Source: Flavobacterium johnsoniae
GTDB taxonomy: Bacteria > Bacteroidota > Bacteroidia > Flavobacteriales > Flavobacteriaceae
Direction: 5' to 3'
NCBI RefSeq assembly: GCF_030388325.1
Contig: NZ_CP103794.1
Coordinates: 3,348,001 to 3,412,000 of the forward strand
DNA: 64,000 bases
The first letter of the stretch is position 1. Each line of letters opens with the position of its first letter. The notes under the pieces are model-generated. The model was not told the DNA's origin, did not search any database, and worked only from the letters and a program-made list of their open reading frames with translations. The position numbers and the translations under genes are program-made. This document shows, in pieces, positions 44,665 through 53,292 of this stretch.

Positions 44665-44688
44665 AAAACTTGATTTAAATCAAGTTTT
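44665..44688. promoter_or_regulatory. 24-bp FNR-type palindrome between pckA and crp/fnr
   Basis: Perfect palindrome with core TTGATTTAAATCAA (44670-44683) and flanking AAAAC/GTTTT. On the right, TAACTTTG (44712-44719) is 35.5 bases from the centre. On the left, pckA's TACTTTTG is 52.5 bases away. Both promoters lack a clear -33, consistent with activator dependence. Confidence 0.75.
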
Positions 44689-44728
44689 AAAAAGACATGG
44701 GAAAAATATCGTAACTTTGAAATTAGCT

Positions 44729-45412
44729 ATGATTTCAAAATTTATCTTCAATAATCAGTATATTTTAAACGAGTTGCCTCAGTGTGACAAGGATCTGCTT
44801 GAAAAGGTGATGCAAAGCAGAAAATATGTTAAAAATCAGACAGTATTTACTGAGGGAACATTGCCAACTGGTATTTTTTATATCCAGACAGGCAAGATCA
44901 AAAAGCACAAGGTTGATAATGATGGAAGGGAACAGATTATTTACATCTACAATTCAGGAGAGTTTTTCGGTTATTCAGCTATACTAAGTGAGCAGGCATA
45001 TGGAGATACTGCCGTGGTTATTGAAAATTCCGTTATTTCATTTATTCCTAAAGACGACTTTTTTAATGTCCTTAATAATTCTGTAGTATTTTCGCGATTG
45101 CTTTTAAAATGTCTCAGCCGTGAGTTTAGTGTGATGGCAAATTTGATGGCTGTCTTATCACAGCGTACTGTAAGAGAGCGTGTGGCCCTTAGTTTATTGA
45201 TTCTGCATGATAAATATAAAATAGGTGATGACCAAAAAGATGTTTTTATTACACTTTCGAGAGGAGATTTGGCAAATATGGTAGGTACTGTAAATGAAAC
45301 TCTGGCAAGGGTACTGCATGATTTTAAGAATGAAAATCTTATTTGGATGGAGGGACGAAAAATTCAATTGATGAATTTTCAGCAATTGATCCATATAGCC
45401 AATTTTTATTGA
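44729..45412 (+). CDS. Crp/Fnr-family regulator, probably binding the TTGAT-N4-ATCAA sites
   Basis: A 227-residue regulator with sensor TVFTEGTLPTGIFYIQTGKI, EQIIYIYNSGEFFGYSAIL and HTH LSRGDLANMVGTVNETLARV. Glu and Arg of the recognition helix are those reading TTGAT in FNR. There are few cysteines and no FeS motif. The start is ATG 44729, because the longer TTG start (44717) falls in the -7 element. The leader is then only a few bases. The FNR-type palindrome upstream suggests autoregulation. The regulator at 31.4 kb is a close relative and could compete for the same sites. Confidence 0.88.
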   Translation: MISKFIFNNQYILNELPQCDKDLLEKVMQSRKYVKNQTVFTEGTLPTGIFYIQTGKIKKHKVDNDGREQIIYIYNSGEFFGYSAILSEQAYGDTAVVIENSVISFIPKDDFFNVLNNSVVFSRLLLKCLSREFSVMANLMAVLSQRTVRERVALSLLILHDKYKIGDDQKDVFITLSRGDLANMVGTVNETLARVLHDFKNENLIWMEGRKIQLMNFQQLIHIANFY

Positions 45413-45465
45413 TTATATAGTTTTGATAATTAAAGGACTATACAAACTTAAAAAAGATTGTTAAA

Positions 45466-46194
45466 ATGTTCAAGCACAAGGGAAAAAAAAGAAACTTAAA
45501 ACATAATTTAAAAATTGCTTCTCTTCTATCGTTTGTTGCAGGAATGGTAAATGTTGCAGGTTTTTTTTCAGTTAAAACCCTTACAACAAATGTTACGGGA
45601 CATTTTGCATTTTTTGTAGATGAAATTTTTAAACTTGATTTTTTTACAGCATTTATCTACTTTGGTTATATATTTTCCTTTTTTATGGGGTCTTTCACTT
45701 CTAGTCTTCTGATGGAGCTAGTAGTCCGCAGAAGAGAAAATATTGTGCATCTCATTCCTGCTTCTATTGAAATTGTAATTTTATTTTTTATTGCCATTTT
45801 TGGCGACGATTTAATTGTCAGTTTTCCCAATTTAATCTCTTTTACATTGCTTTATGCAATGGGAATGCAAAATTCATTTGTTACAAGGATCTCAAATTCT
45901 ATTGTTCGGACCACTCATTTAACAGGTCTGTTTACTGATTTAGGTATTGAACTATCTCAACTTTTCTTTTACAGGGAACAAAATATGAAAGCCGAACTTT
46001 TTTCTTCAATTAAGTTACGAATTACAATTATCAGCTATTTTTTTATCGGAGGTATTGTAGGAGCTGTTTTTTATTCAAACATGGGACTACAGGTCTTATT
46101 TCTTGCAGGTTTTGTATTACTAGGGGGGCTAATTTATGATAATATAAAACTAAATTTAATCTTATTGAAACGGAAATTAAAAAATAGAAAGTAG
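45466..46194 (+). CDS. DUF1275 (YoaK-family) membrane protein
   Basis: A 242-residue protein with about six membrane segments. It begins IASLLSFVAGMVNVAGFFSV and TTNVTGHFAFFVDEI, a typical DUF1275 N terminus, followed by FAIFGDDLIVSF-like helices and GMQNSFVTRISNSIVRTTHL. Role unknown, probably transport. It follows the Crp/Fnr gene by 53 bases. Confidence 0.9.
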   Translation: MFKHKGKKRNLKHNLKIASLLSFVAGMVNVAGFFSVKTLTTNVTGHFAFFVDEIFKLDFFTAFIYFGYIFSFFMGSFTSSLLMELVVRRRENIVHLIPASIEIVILFFIAIFGDDLIVSFPNLISFTLLYAMGMQNSFVTRISNSIVRTTHLTGLFTDLGIELSQLFFYREQNMKAELFSSIKLRITIISYFFIGGIVGAVFYSNMGLQVLFLAGFVLLGGLIYDNIKLNLILLKRKLKNRK

Positions 46195-46340
46195 AGATTA
46201 CGACTATCAACTCAAAAAACAGATTGTAATTCTTCCGAGAAGTATTTTAGAGGAATAAATCACTTATTTGCCTCCGTAAAACAGCAAATTAATGAGTGGT
46301 TTAGTAAGAAAAGCAATCCATCTATCCTTAAAAAAAATAC

Positions 46341-46553
46341 ATGTTTTATGATTTACATGAGGGACGCTATTATAATACATTAACCAATCTTATGCCAATG
46401 ATTGAAAGTGTAGATAAAAGTTATTTATTCGATAATTCAAGTGAAGAATATAAATTAATTGCCAAGATCGCTGAAAATAAACTGTCATTAGAAATAGACC
46501 CTTCTGAACTTCCTAACTGGTTTATTGATTATGTACTTAAGTATTATATGTAA
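46341..46553 (+). CDS. Small hypothetical protein
   Basis: A 70-residue acidic protein (MFYDLHEGRYYNTLTNLMPM, EIDPSELPNWFIDYVLKYYM). No known family, signal peptide or membrane segment. A start ATG and stop flanked by A+T-rich sequence are the only support. Confidence 0.4.
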   Translation: MFYDLHEGRYYNTLTNLMPMIESVDKSYLFDNSSEEYKLIAKIAENKLSLEIDPSELPNWFIDYVLKYYM

Positions 46554-47195
46554 TTATTTTGCATATTATAGAAAACTTGATACGCTAAACAAAAGACAGA
46601 GAACTTTGTATACAGTTTCGAACCTAAGCTACTTAGAGCCTTATTTTATTGAGTTTGTATTTTTCAAAAATACAATGTGCCACGATTTTGCCACAAAATT
46701 TAGACTAGTGAAATATCTTTAAAACAGTCTTAAATTTTTGTGGCAAGATAATATCTACCCAGTTTCAAGCTCCGCGTAATGGGGCAAGTTTTGTGAAGAA
46801 TAGCTAGAAACCTAGGTACCCAAAAGTAATATACTACTAACTTCTACTTATCTTTTGAAACCTGCGTTCCGATTCTGAAGAATAAACCTTTTTTTGTCTC
46901 AGCAGCACATTAAATTGGATGGCAATATTCTGGAGTTCCGTTCAATTTAATAATGCAAATAAAAAAATAAAGGAAAAATAAAAGTTGTAGGAATTTTGTT
47001 TACTTTTATGTAATTGTTTGATATGTAGCGTTATAAGTTGTGCATTCAAAGAATTCATATAGCTTAGTATTTTAATTGCCACATCAGATGCATTTTTTTT
47101 AAATGGCAATATAAATTATTTAAAAGTTGTCTTTTTTCTTATGAAGGCTGAACATCTAAAGAAGGAGATTTATAACTACTAAAATTTGATATATC
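46554..47195. other. Non-coding gap before the DUF1254 pair
   Basis: 640 bases without a credible gene. It marks the boundary between the metabolic island and an accessory stretch of higher G+C. I see no att site, tRNA or direct repeat; a short frame at 46525-46722 has no recognisable features. Confidence 0.4.
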
Positions 47196-48650
47196 ATGAA
47201 AAAAAATCTCTTTGTTTTTTTATTCATGCTGCTATTGACGGCATGCAACCAAACGCCAGCAACATATTCCGGTGAGAAAGCCGATATTGAGGGTGCTGTT
47301 TCGGCAGAATTCAAACCTGCCAACATCAAGGAACAGATTGTTTACCAACGCGCAATCGAAGCTTTAGTATGGGGGATACCTGCCGTTAATTATGATCTTA
47401 TGCTTCAGGCGATGCTGAGCAGCACCAAAGGAAAACAAAATGAGATCATATTTTGGTCAAAACCCGTAGACTGGCATAATCAAACACTAACGCCAAATCC
47501 CGACGCGATTTACTTTATGTTTTTTTTCAACACAAAGGATGCAGGGCCAATAGTTATAGATGTTCCTGCGGCAAAAAATGGCTCCTTTGCCGCCAATATT
47601 GACAATATATGGCAGATGCCCCTTGAAGATGCAGGACCTTACGGAGCCGATAAAGGCGCTGGCGGCAAATATCTGATACTGCCGCCTGACTATAAGGAAA
47701 ATATTCCTAAAGGATACATTATACTGAAAGTCGATACCTATGAGGGGTATGGATTGTTCCGCTCCAACCTGCCCAGCCACAGTGATGCCGATATAGTGAA
47801 TGCCGTCAATTACGGCAAACAGCTAAAGCTATATCCGCTTGCCAAAGCCAAAAATCCCGGCGAAACAAAATATACAGACGTGAAGGATGTGCTTTACAAT
47901 TCCGTCATCCCCTACAACAGCCGGTTTTTCATCTCACTTAACCGCATTGTGCAAAGCCAGCCTATGCTGGAGCGCGACAAGGCAATGATTGATAAACTAA
48001 AAAGCATAGGCATTGAAAAGGGGAAACCCTATAACCCTGATGCACGAACCACCGAGATTCTGAATGCGGCGGCAAAAAGTGCGCATGACTATTTGGAAGC
48101 AATGCTTGAAAAAGGCTTCCCGCCGATAAATCCTGATGCAAAATGGGCTGTTCCCGCAATGCCGGAACTCGTTAAGGCGGGATCTTCGGGATATGCGGAA
48201 TCTGATATTTATCCTACAGATGCCCGTGCATTAACCTATTCAATCGGTTATGTAGGCATAAAACGCCTGGGTACAGCGCAAATATATCTTATTGCAGGAA
48301 AAGACAAGGAAGGCCGCGCGCTTGACGGCGATAAAACCTATATTCTCCACGTACCTGCAAATGTGCCAACCAAGCAATACTGGTCGGCAACAGTCTACGA
48401 CCGCACAACACATTGCCTTATCAAAAATCTGCCGCGTGCAAGCAGAGCATCGAATGCGACAGAGATCCAAAAGAACACAGATGGCTCGGTCGATATTTTC
48501 TTCGGCCCAAAATCCCCTGCAGGCAAGGAATCAAATTGGATCCCAACGGACCCTAAAGGAAAATTTGAAGTATTATTCAGGCTTTATGGCCCGGAAAAGC
48601 CCTTTTTTGACAGGGTATGGAAACTTGGAGATATAGAAGAGGTTAAATAA
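47196..48650 (+). CDS. DUF1254/DUF1214 lipoprotein (1)
   Basis: A 484-residue lipoprotein (lipobox LLTAC). DUF1254 starts after ALVWGIPAVNYDLMLQAM, and WHNQTLTPNPDAIYFMFFFN marks the core. The C-terminal DUF1214-like part has AKQYWSATVYDRTTHC and GSVDIFFGPKSPAGKESNWI. Function unestablished. It is more G+C-rich than the surrounding DNA, suggesting horizontal origin. It is 15 bases from a related gene. Confidence 0.9.
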   Translation: MKKNLFVFLFMLLLTACNQTPATYSGEKADIEGAVSAEFKPANIKEQIVYQRAIEALVWGIPAVNYDLMLQAMLSSTKGKQNEIIFWSKPVDWHNQTLTPNPDAIYFMFFFNTKDAGPIVIDVPAAKNGSFAANIDNIWQMPLEDAGPYGADKGAGGKYLILPPDYKENIPKGYIILKVDTYEGYGLFRSNLPSHSDADIVNAVNYGKQLKLYPLAKAKNPGETKYTDVKDVLYNSVIPYNSRFFISLNRIVQSQPMLERDKAMIDKLKSIGIEKGKPYNPDARTTEILNAAAKSAHDYLEAMLEKGFPPINPDAKWAVPAMPELVKAGSSGYAESDIYPTDARALTYSIGYVGIKRLGTAQIYLIAGKDKEGRALDGDKTYILHVPANVPTKQYWSATVYDRTTHCLIKNLPRASRASNATEIQKNTDGSVDIFFGPKSPAGKESNWIPTDPKGKFEVLFRLYGPEKPFFDRVWKLGDIEEVK

Positions 48651-48665
48651 TCAATTGCTAAACTT

Positions 48666-50156
48666 ATGGAAAAGAAACTCATCTGCGTGATTTTGATTGC
48701 AGCCTTGACGGCATGCAACCAAAATAAAAACAGTGATGCGGAAGCATCAAATTCTAAAGGGATTGACAGCCTAGCGCCAGCCCAGGCAGCACGCGAGCTG
48801 CCAACGGGTCCCGACACCAATGTAAAAATCACCAGGGAATATGCCTCTCTGGCGGCTAAAGAGGCCTATTTTTGGGCATGGCCGTTAGTAAATATGTACA
48901 ACCGCCGAATGGCTTTCAAGGATGTAAAAGAGCTGGCCTTGTCCGGGCCTCTGCTTATGGCTCCGCTCAATCAGTTTACCATGCTTACCGATTATGTGAT
49001 ACCTACGGAACGTGCCATAGCCTGCCCGAACCAGGATGTGGTTTACGGTATTGGATGCCTTGCTTTGGACCAATCGCCCGTTGTGGTGCAAGTGCCTGAT
49101 TTTGGCAAACGTTTCTGGGTCTACCAGATAGTTGATCTGCGCACCGAAAGTTTCGCAAAATTGGGAAAAATGTACGACAATAAGCCGGGATTTTATTTAT
49201 TGGCCGGACCGGACTGGAAAGGAGAGGTGCCTAAGGGAATAATAAAAGTTTTCCGCTCGTCAACCAATACTGGACTTGTGGGGCCACGTGTTTTTCTGGA
49301 TGACACAAAAGAAGACCGAAAAGCAATTCAGGAGGTACTCAAATCAGTGGTTATGTATCCCTTGTCTGATTATGACGGCAAAATGAAAACCATCGATTGG
49401 GCCAATATCAAGAAACTTCCCGGAGGCGAAGGAGGAAAAGAAGAAGCGGTATGGGTGAACCCCCAGACATTCTTTGACGAGCTGCCTGTTGTGCTGGCAG
49501 ATGCAAAGCCATTGCCAGGCGAGGAGGCGAAATACAAGCAGATACTTGCTGTAGTGGAAGCCTCCAAGAAAGACCCAAAACTGAAACAGGCGATGATCGA
49601 TGCAGCCGTTGAGACAGAGCGTCAGGTAATAAAACCTTTAATGGAATTCCGCAGCTGGGGGATCCAATTGCCTTTTCACTGGTCAGGGGTAACGAACGGC
49701 GCATCGTGGGGCACGGATTATTTTACGCGCACTGCGGTAGCCAAATCCAATATCCTGGTCAATGCCCCTAATGAAACACGTTATTTTTATCAGGATCTGG
49801 ATTCAGAAGGTGCCCGATTGAACAGCTCGAACAAATATAAAATTACTTTTGCCAAAGGGCAGCTGCCTCCTGTTAATGGATTTTGGTCACTTACATTATA
49901 TAACGAGCATCACTTTTTTGAAATCAACAAGCTCAACAGATATTCATTGGGCACAAAGAACAAGACAATGGCATATAATCCGGACGGTTCGCTGACCATT
50001 TATATTCAATCAGTTCCGACTGATGCGAAAACCCAAAACAATTGGCTTCCGGCCGTTGAAAAGGGGGATTTTTCGCTTTATCTTCGCACTTACTGGCCAA
50101 AAGAGGAAGTAGTAAATGGAAAATGGACTCCGCCGGCAGTAATAAAAGTTGAATGA
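48666..50156 (+). CDS. DUF1254/DUF1214 lipoprotein (2)
   Basis: A 496-residue lipoprotein (lipobox ALTAC) with the same domain plan as the gene just upstream: FWAWPLVNMYNRRMAFKDV, IACPNQDVVYGIGCLALDQ, GFWSLTLYNEHHFFEINKLN and GSLTIYIQSVPTD. They are tandem paralogues with 15 bases between and probably co-expressed. No catalytic motif was recognised. Ends before a 270-base gap. Confidence 0.9.
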   Translation: MEKKLICVILIAALTACNQNKNSDAEASNSKGIDSLAPAQAARELPTGPDTNVKITREYASLAAKEAYFWAWPLVNMYNRRMAFKDVKELALSGPLLMAPLNQFTMLTDYVIPTERAIACPNQDVVYGIGCLALDQSPVVVQVPDFGKRFWVYQIVDLRTESFAKLGKMYDNKPGFYLLAGPDWKGEVPKGIIKVFRSSTNTGLVGPRVFLDDTKEDRKAIQEVLKSVVMYPLSDYDGKMKTIDWANIKKLPGGEGGKEEAVWVNPQTFFDELPVVLADAKPLPGEEAKYKQILAVVEASKKDPKLKQAMIDAAVETERQVIKPLMEFRSWGIQLPFHWSGVTNGASWGTDYFTRTAVAKSNILVNAPNETRYFYQDLDSEGARLNSSNKYKITFAKGQLPPVNGFWSLTLYNEHHFFEINKLNRYSLGTKNKTMAYNPDGSLTIYIQSVPTDAKTQNNWLPAVEKGDFSLYLRTYWPKEEVVNGKWTPPAVIKVE

Positions 50157-50385
50157 TGCTTTGAGATTGTAGCTTTACAAGCAGTTTGGGTTTGATATTA
50201 TATTTATGACTTAAACTTGCCCAGGCTCTTTTTTCTACGTTTTTGTTTTAAGAACAGCATACGCCAATTACTTGCCGCAAATTTAAAAAAGATGAAAAAT
50301 CTGCTGTATGGGTCTTGCAAGGTTTTCACTTTTCGGACTCCCATTTTTTTGACGCATCAGCAGATCTGCCTACAATCAAAATCAC

Positions 50386-50393
50386 TAAATTTG
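50386..50393 (+). promoter_or_regulatory. -7 element TAAATTTG
   Basis: TAnnTTTG match 37 bases before the small gene at 50431. No -33 TTG at normal spacing. Confidence 0.45.
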
Positions 50394-50430
50394 AATAGAA
50401 TATGACATAAAAACCAACAGATCTTTCACA

Positions 50431-50676
50431 ATGGAAAAAGCGATACAACTACAGGTGAGAAAAGATTTGGATGCCCGCCAGCAGCATACGATCCTTAGAC
50501 TCAAAGGCAGCCTGATTTCAAAAGGATATACCGAGATCATCCATATCCTGGACCAGGACGAGGAGTTCCATATCAATACCTTTGAAACGGCCACCGATAA
50601 ACGAAATGAAGTCCAGCAGTATATTGCGGCTTTCATAGATCAGGAAAACCTGGTGGATACCATCAGCATCAAATAA
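50431..50676 (+). CDS. Small conserved-looking protein, unknown function
   Basis: An 81-residue soluble protein (MEKAIQLQVRKDLDARQQHT, EFHINTFETATDKRNEVQQY). No family is recognised. A -7 element upstream and a strong terminator downstream make it a credible independent unit. It stands beside the PcfJ/PcfK/SSB cluster and may belong to the same mobile segment. Confidence 0.55.
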   Translation: MEKAIQLQVRKDLDARQQHTILRLKGSLISKGYTEIIHILDQDEEFHINTFETATDKRNEVQQYIAAFIDQENLVDTISIK

Positions 50677-50699
50677 TAATGGCATCTTTAAAATACAGA

Positions 50700-50729
50700 G
50701 CCCGCCGGCAGTCAGGCCGGCGGGCTTTT
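50700..50729 (+). terminator. Rho-independent terminator
   Basis: GCCCGCCGGC / GCCGGCGGGC stem with a 6-nt loop followed by TTTT; ends the transcript of the 81-aa gene. Confidence 0.85.
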
Positions 50730-50752
50730 GAGCATTGTTTTGCTGCATAAAA

Positions 50753-50774
50753 AAAGCCGATATTTATCGGCTTT
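50753..50774 (-). terminator. Rho-independent terminator
   Basis: AAAGCCGATA / TATCGGCTTT stem with a 2-nt loop plus an adjacent A run (T run on the minus strand), just past the PcfJ stop. Confidence 0.7.
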
Positions 50775-50779
50775 GGTCT

Positions 50780-52087
50780 TTAAGGGACTATTTTCTTCTT
50801 CTTTTGCAGGCACTCCTTAATCCTGTAAAGGTTTTGGGAAAGCAGGCTCAGAATCTGTTTGTGGTGTTTGGACGGCTTGTTCTTGAATCCCCTGCACTGC
50901 AGGATTTCCATACGGCTGAGAGAGATTTCTACGGTTTCCACGGACTGCTCTGCAACCTTAGCCGATAAGATAAGCGAATCTTTTTTCTCGTAGTATTCGT
51001 TCGTGAAGACACAATGTCCCAGATCGTCGCCCTCCTGCATGAAATCCCGAACGTTTTCAATGACCGAGATACACAATTCATCTTTTTGAAAAACGAGCCC
51101 GAAAAAGCGCTTTTTATCGCTTGCGTACCTTTTCTGCGCTTTTTCGATTTCAAGGCGCAGGTCATGGAGTTTTTTCTTTCTTATAAGCTCCCTTTTTTTC
51201 TGCACCAGATGGTCGTGCGCTTCAATAAGGTTTTCGGGACATACATGCAAAGAACAGGAAAGGTCTTTATTGAAATAACGCAAAAGTTCGAGATAATCTT
51301 CCCAAATCTGGACATCAGTTATTTTGTAGCTGTTTCGGATTACCGTTTTGACAGCAGTCCAATTGCGTTTTACCTGCTGTCGGGATGCGCCGAGATAATA
51401 CTGCAATAAGTTTAACTGTTTTGCCTTTAGCAGGGTTTCTGCTGTGGGATCGGTCAACAGGGATGAAAAGAGCAGGTGGGGTGCAATATCATAGACTGAA
51501 CTTTTAAAGCCGTTCCTTTTCAAAATTGGGAGCACTTTCATCTTTGGATATACCTTGTAGGGATTGATGTAATATTTGGCATTGCGAAAAAAATCCTTTG
51601 CTTTTATTTCAAGGGGGGAATAGAATTTCCAAGCATCTATCGTATTTGAAAATACATTAGTGCTTATTGAAAGACTGCGGACTTCCCCTTTTTGGCTTAT
51701 CCAATGCTGTATCACTTCTTTACAAAAGTAAGTGGGCGCAAAATTTTTCTTCATGTGTTTGTATGCGATTACTATCCTAACCACCTGATATCCTGCACAA
51801 GTTTCTAAAACTGCAAAATATTCTATTTCCCTGAAATGCACCTGATTACAGGACTGCATCTTGAGCTTTCCTTTACAGGCGGTGCAGTTGGTAAATTTAG
51901 AGCATGCACTGACATTGTCGGGTTTCCACGAGTGCGCACACTGCAGACAGTAGAATTTTCCTCTTGATAAAACAGCCCAGTTCAGAAAAATACTTTTCTC
52001 AGCCCAAGATTCAACTTCGGGCGTTATAGGTGCAAGTGAACTGCTTAACGCCGTGAGCTGTTTTTCGATGTTAGTTTTGGGTATCAT
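50780..52087 (-). CDS. PcfJ-like protein
   Basis: A 435-residue protein of the PcfJ family found on conjugative plasmids and integrative elements. Zinc-ribbon-like pairs (YCLQCAHSW, CSKFTNCTACKGKL) lie in the first 75 residues. The C-terminal PcfJ domain has GDDLGHCVFTNEYYEKKDSL, VETVEISLSRMEILQCRG and KPSKHHKQ. It overlaps pcfK by 4 bases. Role in transfer is unknown. It points to a mobile-element remnant. Confidence 0.9.
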   Translation of the reverse strand: MIPKTNIEKQLTALSSSLAPITPEVESWAEKSIFLNWAVLSRGKFYCLQCAHSWKPDNVSACSKFTNCTACKGKLKMQSCNQVHFREIEYFAVLETCAGYQVVRIVIAYKHMKKNFAPTYFCKEVIQHWISQKGEVRSLSISTNVFSNTIDAWKFYSPLEIKAKDFFRNAKYYINPYKVYPKMKVLPILKRNGFKSSVYDIAPHLLFSSLLTDPTAETLLKAKQLNLLQYYLGASRQQVKRNWTAVKTVIRNSYKITDVQIWEDYLELLRYFNKDLSCSLHVCPENLIEAHDHLVQKKRELIRKKKLHDLRLEIEKAQKRYASDKKRFFGLVFQKDELCISVIENVRDFMQEGDDLGHCVFTNEYYEKKDSLILSAKVAEQSVETVEISLSRMEILQCRGFKNKPSKHHKQILSLLSQNLYRIKECLQKKKKIVP

Positions 52088-52470
52088 AGGTCAAAAAGTG
52101 TTAAGGCGGTCTGCACGGGTTTAACTTCCTGTTTTACTTGAGGTATGGTTTCGTTTTTGCTTGACAACGTGGGTATTTCAGGCTGAGAGAACAGGTCTGT
52201 TTTGGCAGTAGACTGCACTACAGCCCTGCACGCTACAGGGGCAGGAATACCGATGGAATCATCGGTATAGTACTTAATTGCCATGTCAAAAATTTCCTGA
52301 TTGTCAAAGGCGCACAATCCTGTTTTTTTGACCTCGCCAAAAATGTAACTGAAACAGCTCTCGATGTTTTTGGTTTCTTTGGCAAGGCTTCGGGCAAAAA
52401 CAGTATCGCCCTGCGCAGTTGTATTTAGATAATTCTCTATAGCGGTTTTAAAGTCGTCTGATGGTTTCAT
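52084..52470 (-). CDS. PcfK-like protein
   Basis: A 128-residue partner of PcfJ. It contains AIENYLNTTAQGDTVFARSL, then the PcfK core FSYIFGEVKKTGLCAFDNQE and YYTDDSI, and a tail ending TALTLFDL. The pair occurs throughout Bacteroidota mobile elements. It lies 23 bases after the upstream hypothetical gene on the same strand. Confidence 0.88.
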   Translation of the reverse strand: MKPSDDFKTAIENYLNTTAQGDTVFARSLAKETKNIESCFSYIFGEVKKTGLCAFDNQEIFDMAIKYYTDDSIGIPAPVACRAVVQSTAKTDLFSQPEIPTLSSKNETIPQVKQEVKPVQTALTLFDL

Positions 52471-52493
52471 GATGGAAAAAGTTTGATTAACAG

Positions 52494-52856
52494 CTATTGT
52501 TCAAAGACATCTCTGTAAATGCCGTAGCAGTACTCCTCAAAGCAGAGCCAGCATAAAAAAGTGTAGTGGGGCAGTTTGTAGCGGTTTGCTACAGGCTCTC
52601 CGAATGCTTCTTCCAAATCCTCTTTGATGCCTTCCAAATCTTCAAGGTGTTTGATATAAAAAGCTCTGCAGTCGTTGTGATAGATAAATTCCCCTATCAT
52701 ACCGCTGATACAGCCCCCTTTCTGAAGGTCTTCGAGGAAAGACTTCAACTGCTGTTTTTTCTTTCCGTTATAGCCGTCCAAATGGCTTAAAATGATTTCG
52801 TTGAATACATGGCTTACATCATAATCCGAGTACTGGTTTTTGTCTAAGGCTTTCAT
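52494..52856 (-). CDS. Hypothetical protein of the Pcf cluster
   Basis: A 120-residue protein (MKALDKNQYSDYDVSHVFNE, HYTFLCWLCFEEYCYGIYRD) unlike known enzymes. Its location between ssb and pcfK with short gaps supports a mobile-element gene. Function unknown. Confidence 0.7.
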   Translation of the reverse strand: MKALDKNQYSDYDVSHVFNEIILSHLDGYNGKKKQQLKSFLEDLQKGGCISGMIGEFIYHNDCRAFYIKHLEDLEGIKEDLEEAFGEPVANRYKLPHYTFLCWLCFEEYCYGIYRDVFEQ

Positions 52857-52899
52857 AATGTGATTTTTTGGCGTTTATAAATACAATCCGAGCCCTCCC

Positions 52900-53292
52900 T
52901 TAGAAAGGCAGGTCATCGGGATCGTCGGACTGGTTTTGTTTTTTAGGCGTGATTACAGCGCCCGCAGACCCATCCTCTTTTTTGGCAAAAGCCAAAATCT
53001 TAAGGCTGTTGATGTGAAAGGTCAAAGACCCCATAGCCGAACCGTCTTGACCGATGTAGGTACTAATGCCCACACGCCCGAAGAGCTGAACAAGCGCGCC
53101 TTTTTTAAGCCACTGGGCAAGTTTTGCATTGAGCCAATAGGAGCAGTCGACAAAGGTTGTAATGTGTTTGTACTCGGTGCTTCCTTTTGGTTTGTAACTG
53201 TCATTGATGGCAATGGAGAAGTTAACGACCTGTTTTTCATTTCCCACTTTGCGGGCTAGTGCATCTTTTGTAATACGTCCTGTGATTTCCAT
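52900..53292 (-). CDS. ssb: Single-stranded DNA-binding protein
   Basis: A 130-residue OB-fold protein: MEITGRITKDALARKVGNEK, NFSIAINDSYKPKG and KKGALVQLFGRVGISTYIG. The short flexible tail ends DDPDDLPF, the acidic tip that binds partner proteins. It heads the leftward ssb-pcfK-pcfJ group; such extra SSBs travel on conjugative elements, so it is unlikely to be the housekeeping copy. Confidence 0.93.
   Translation of the reverse strand: MEITGRITKDALARKVGNEKQVVNFSIAINDSYKPKGSTEYKHITTFVDCSYWLNAKLAQWLKKGALVQLFGRVGISTYIGQDGSAMGSLTFHINSLKILAFAKKEDGSAGAVITPKKQNQSDDPDDLPF

Noticed and set aside
46525..46722. 65-codon frame overlapping the end of the 46341 gene
   Set aside because: No recognisable features, and it overlaps a more plausible gene.
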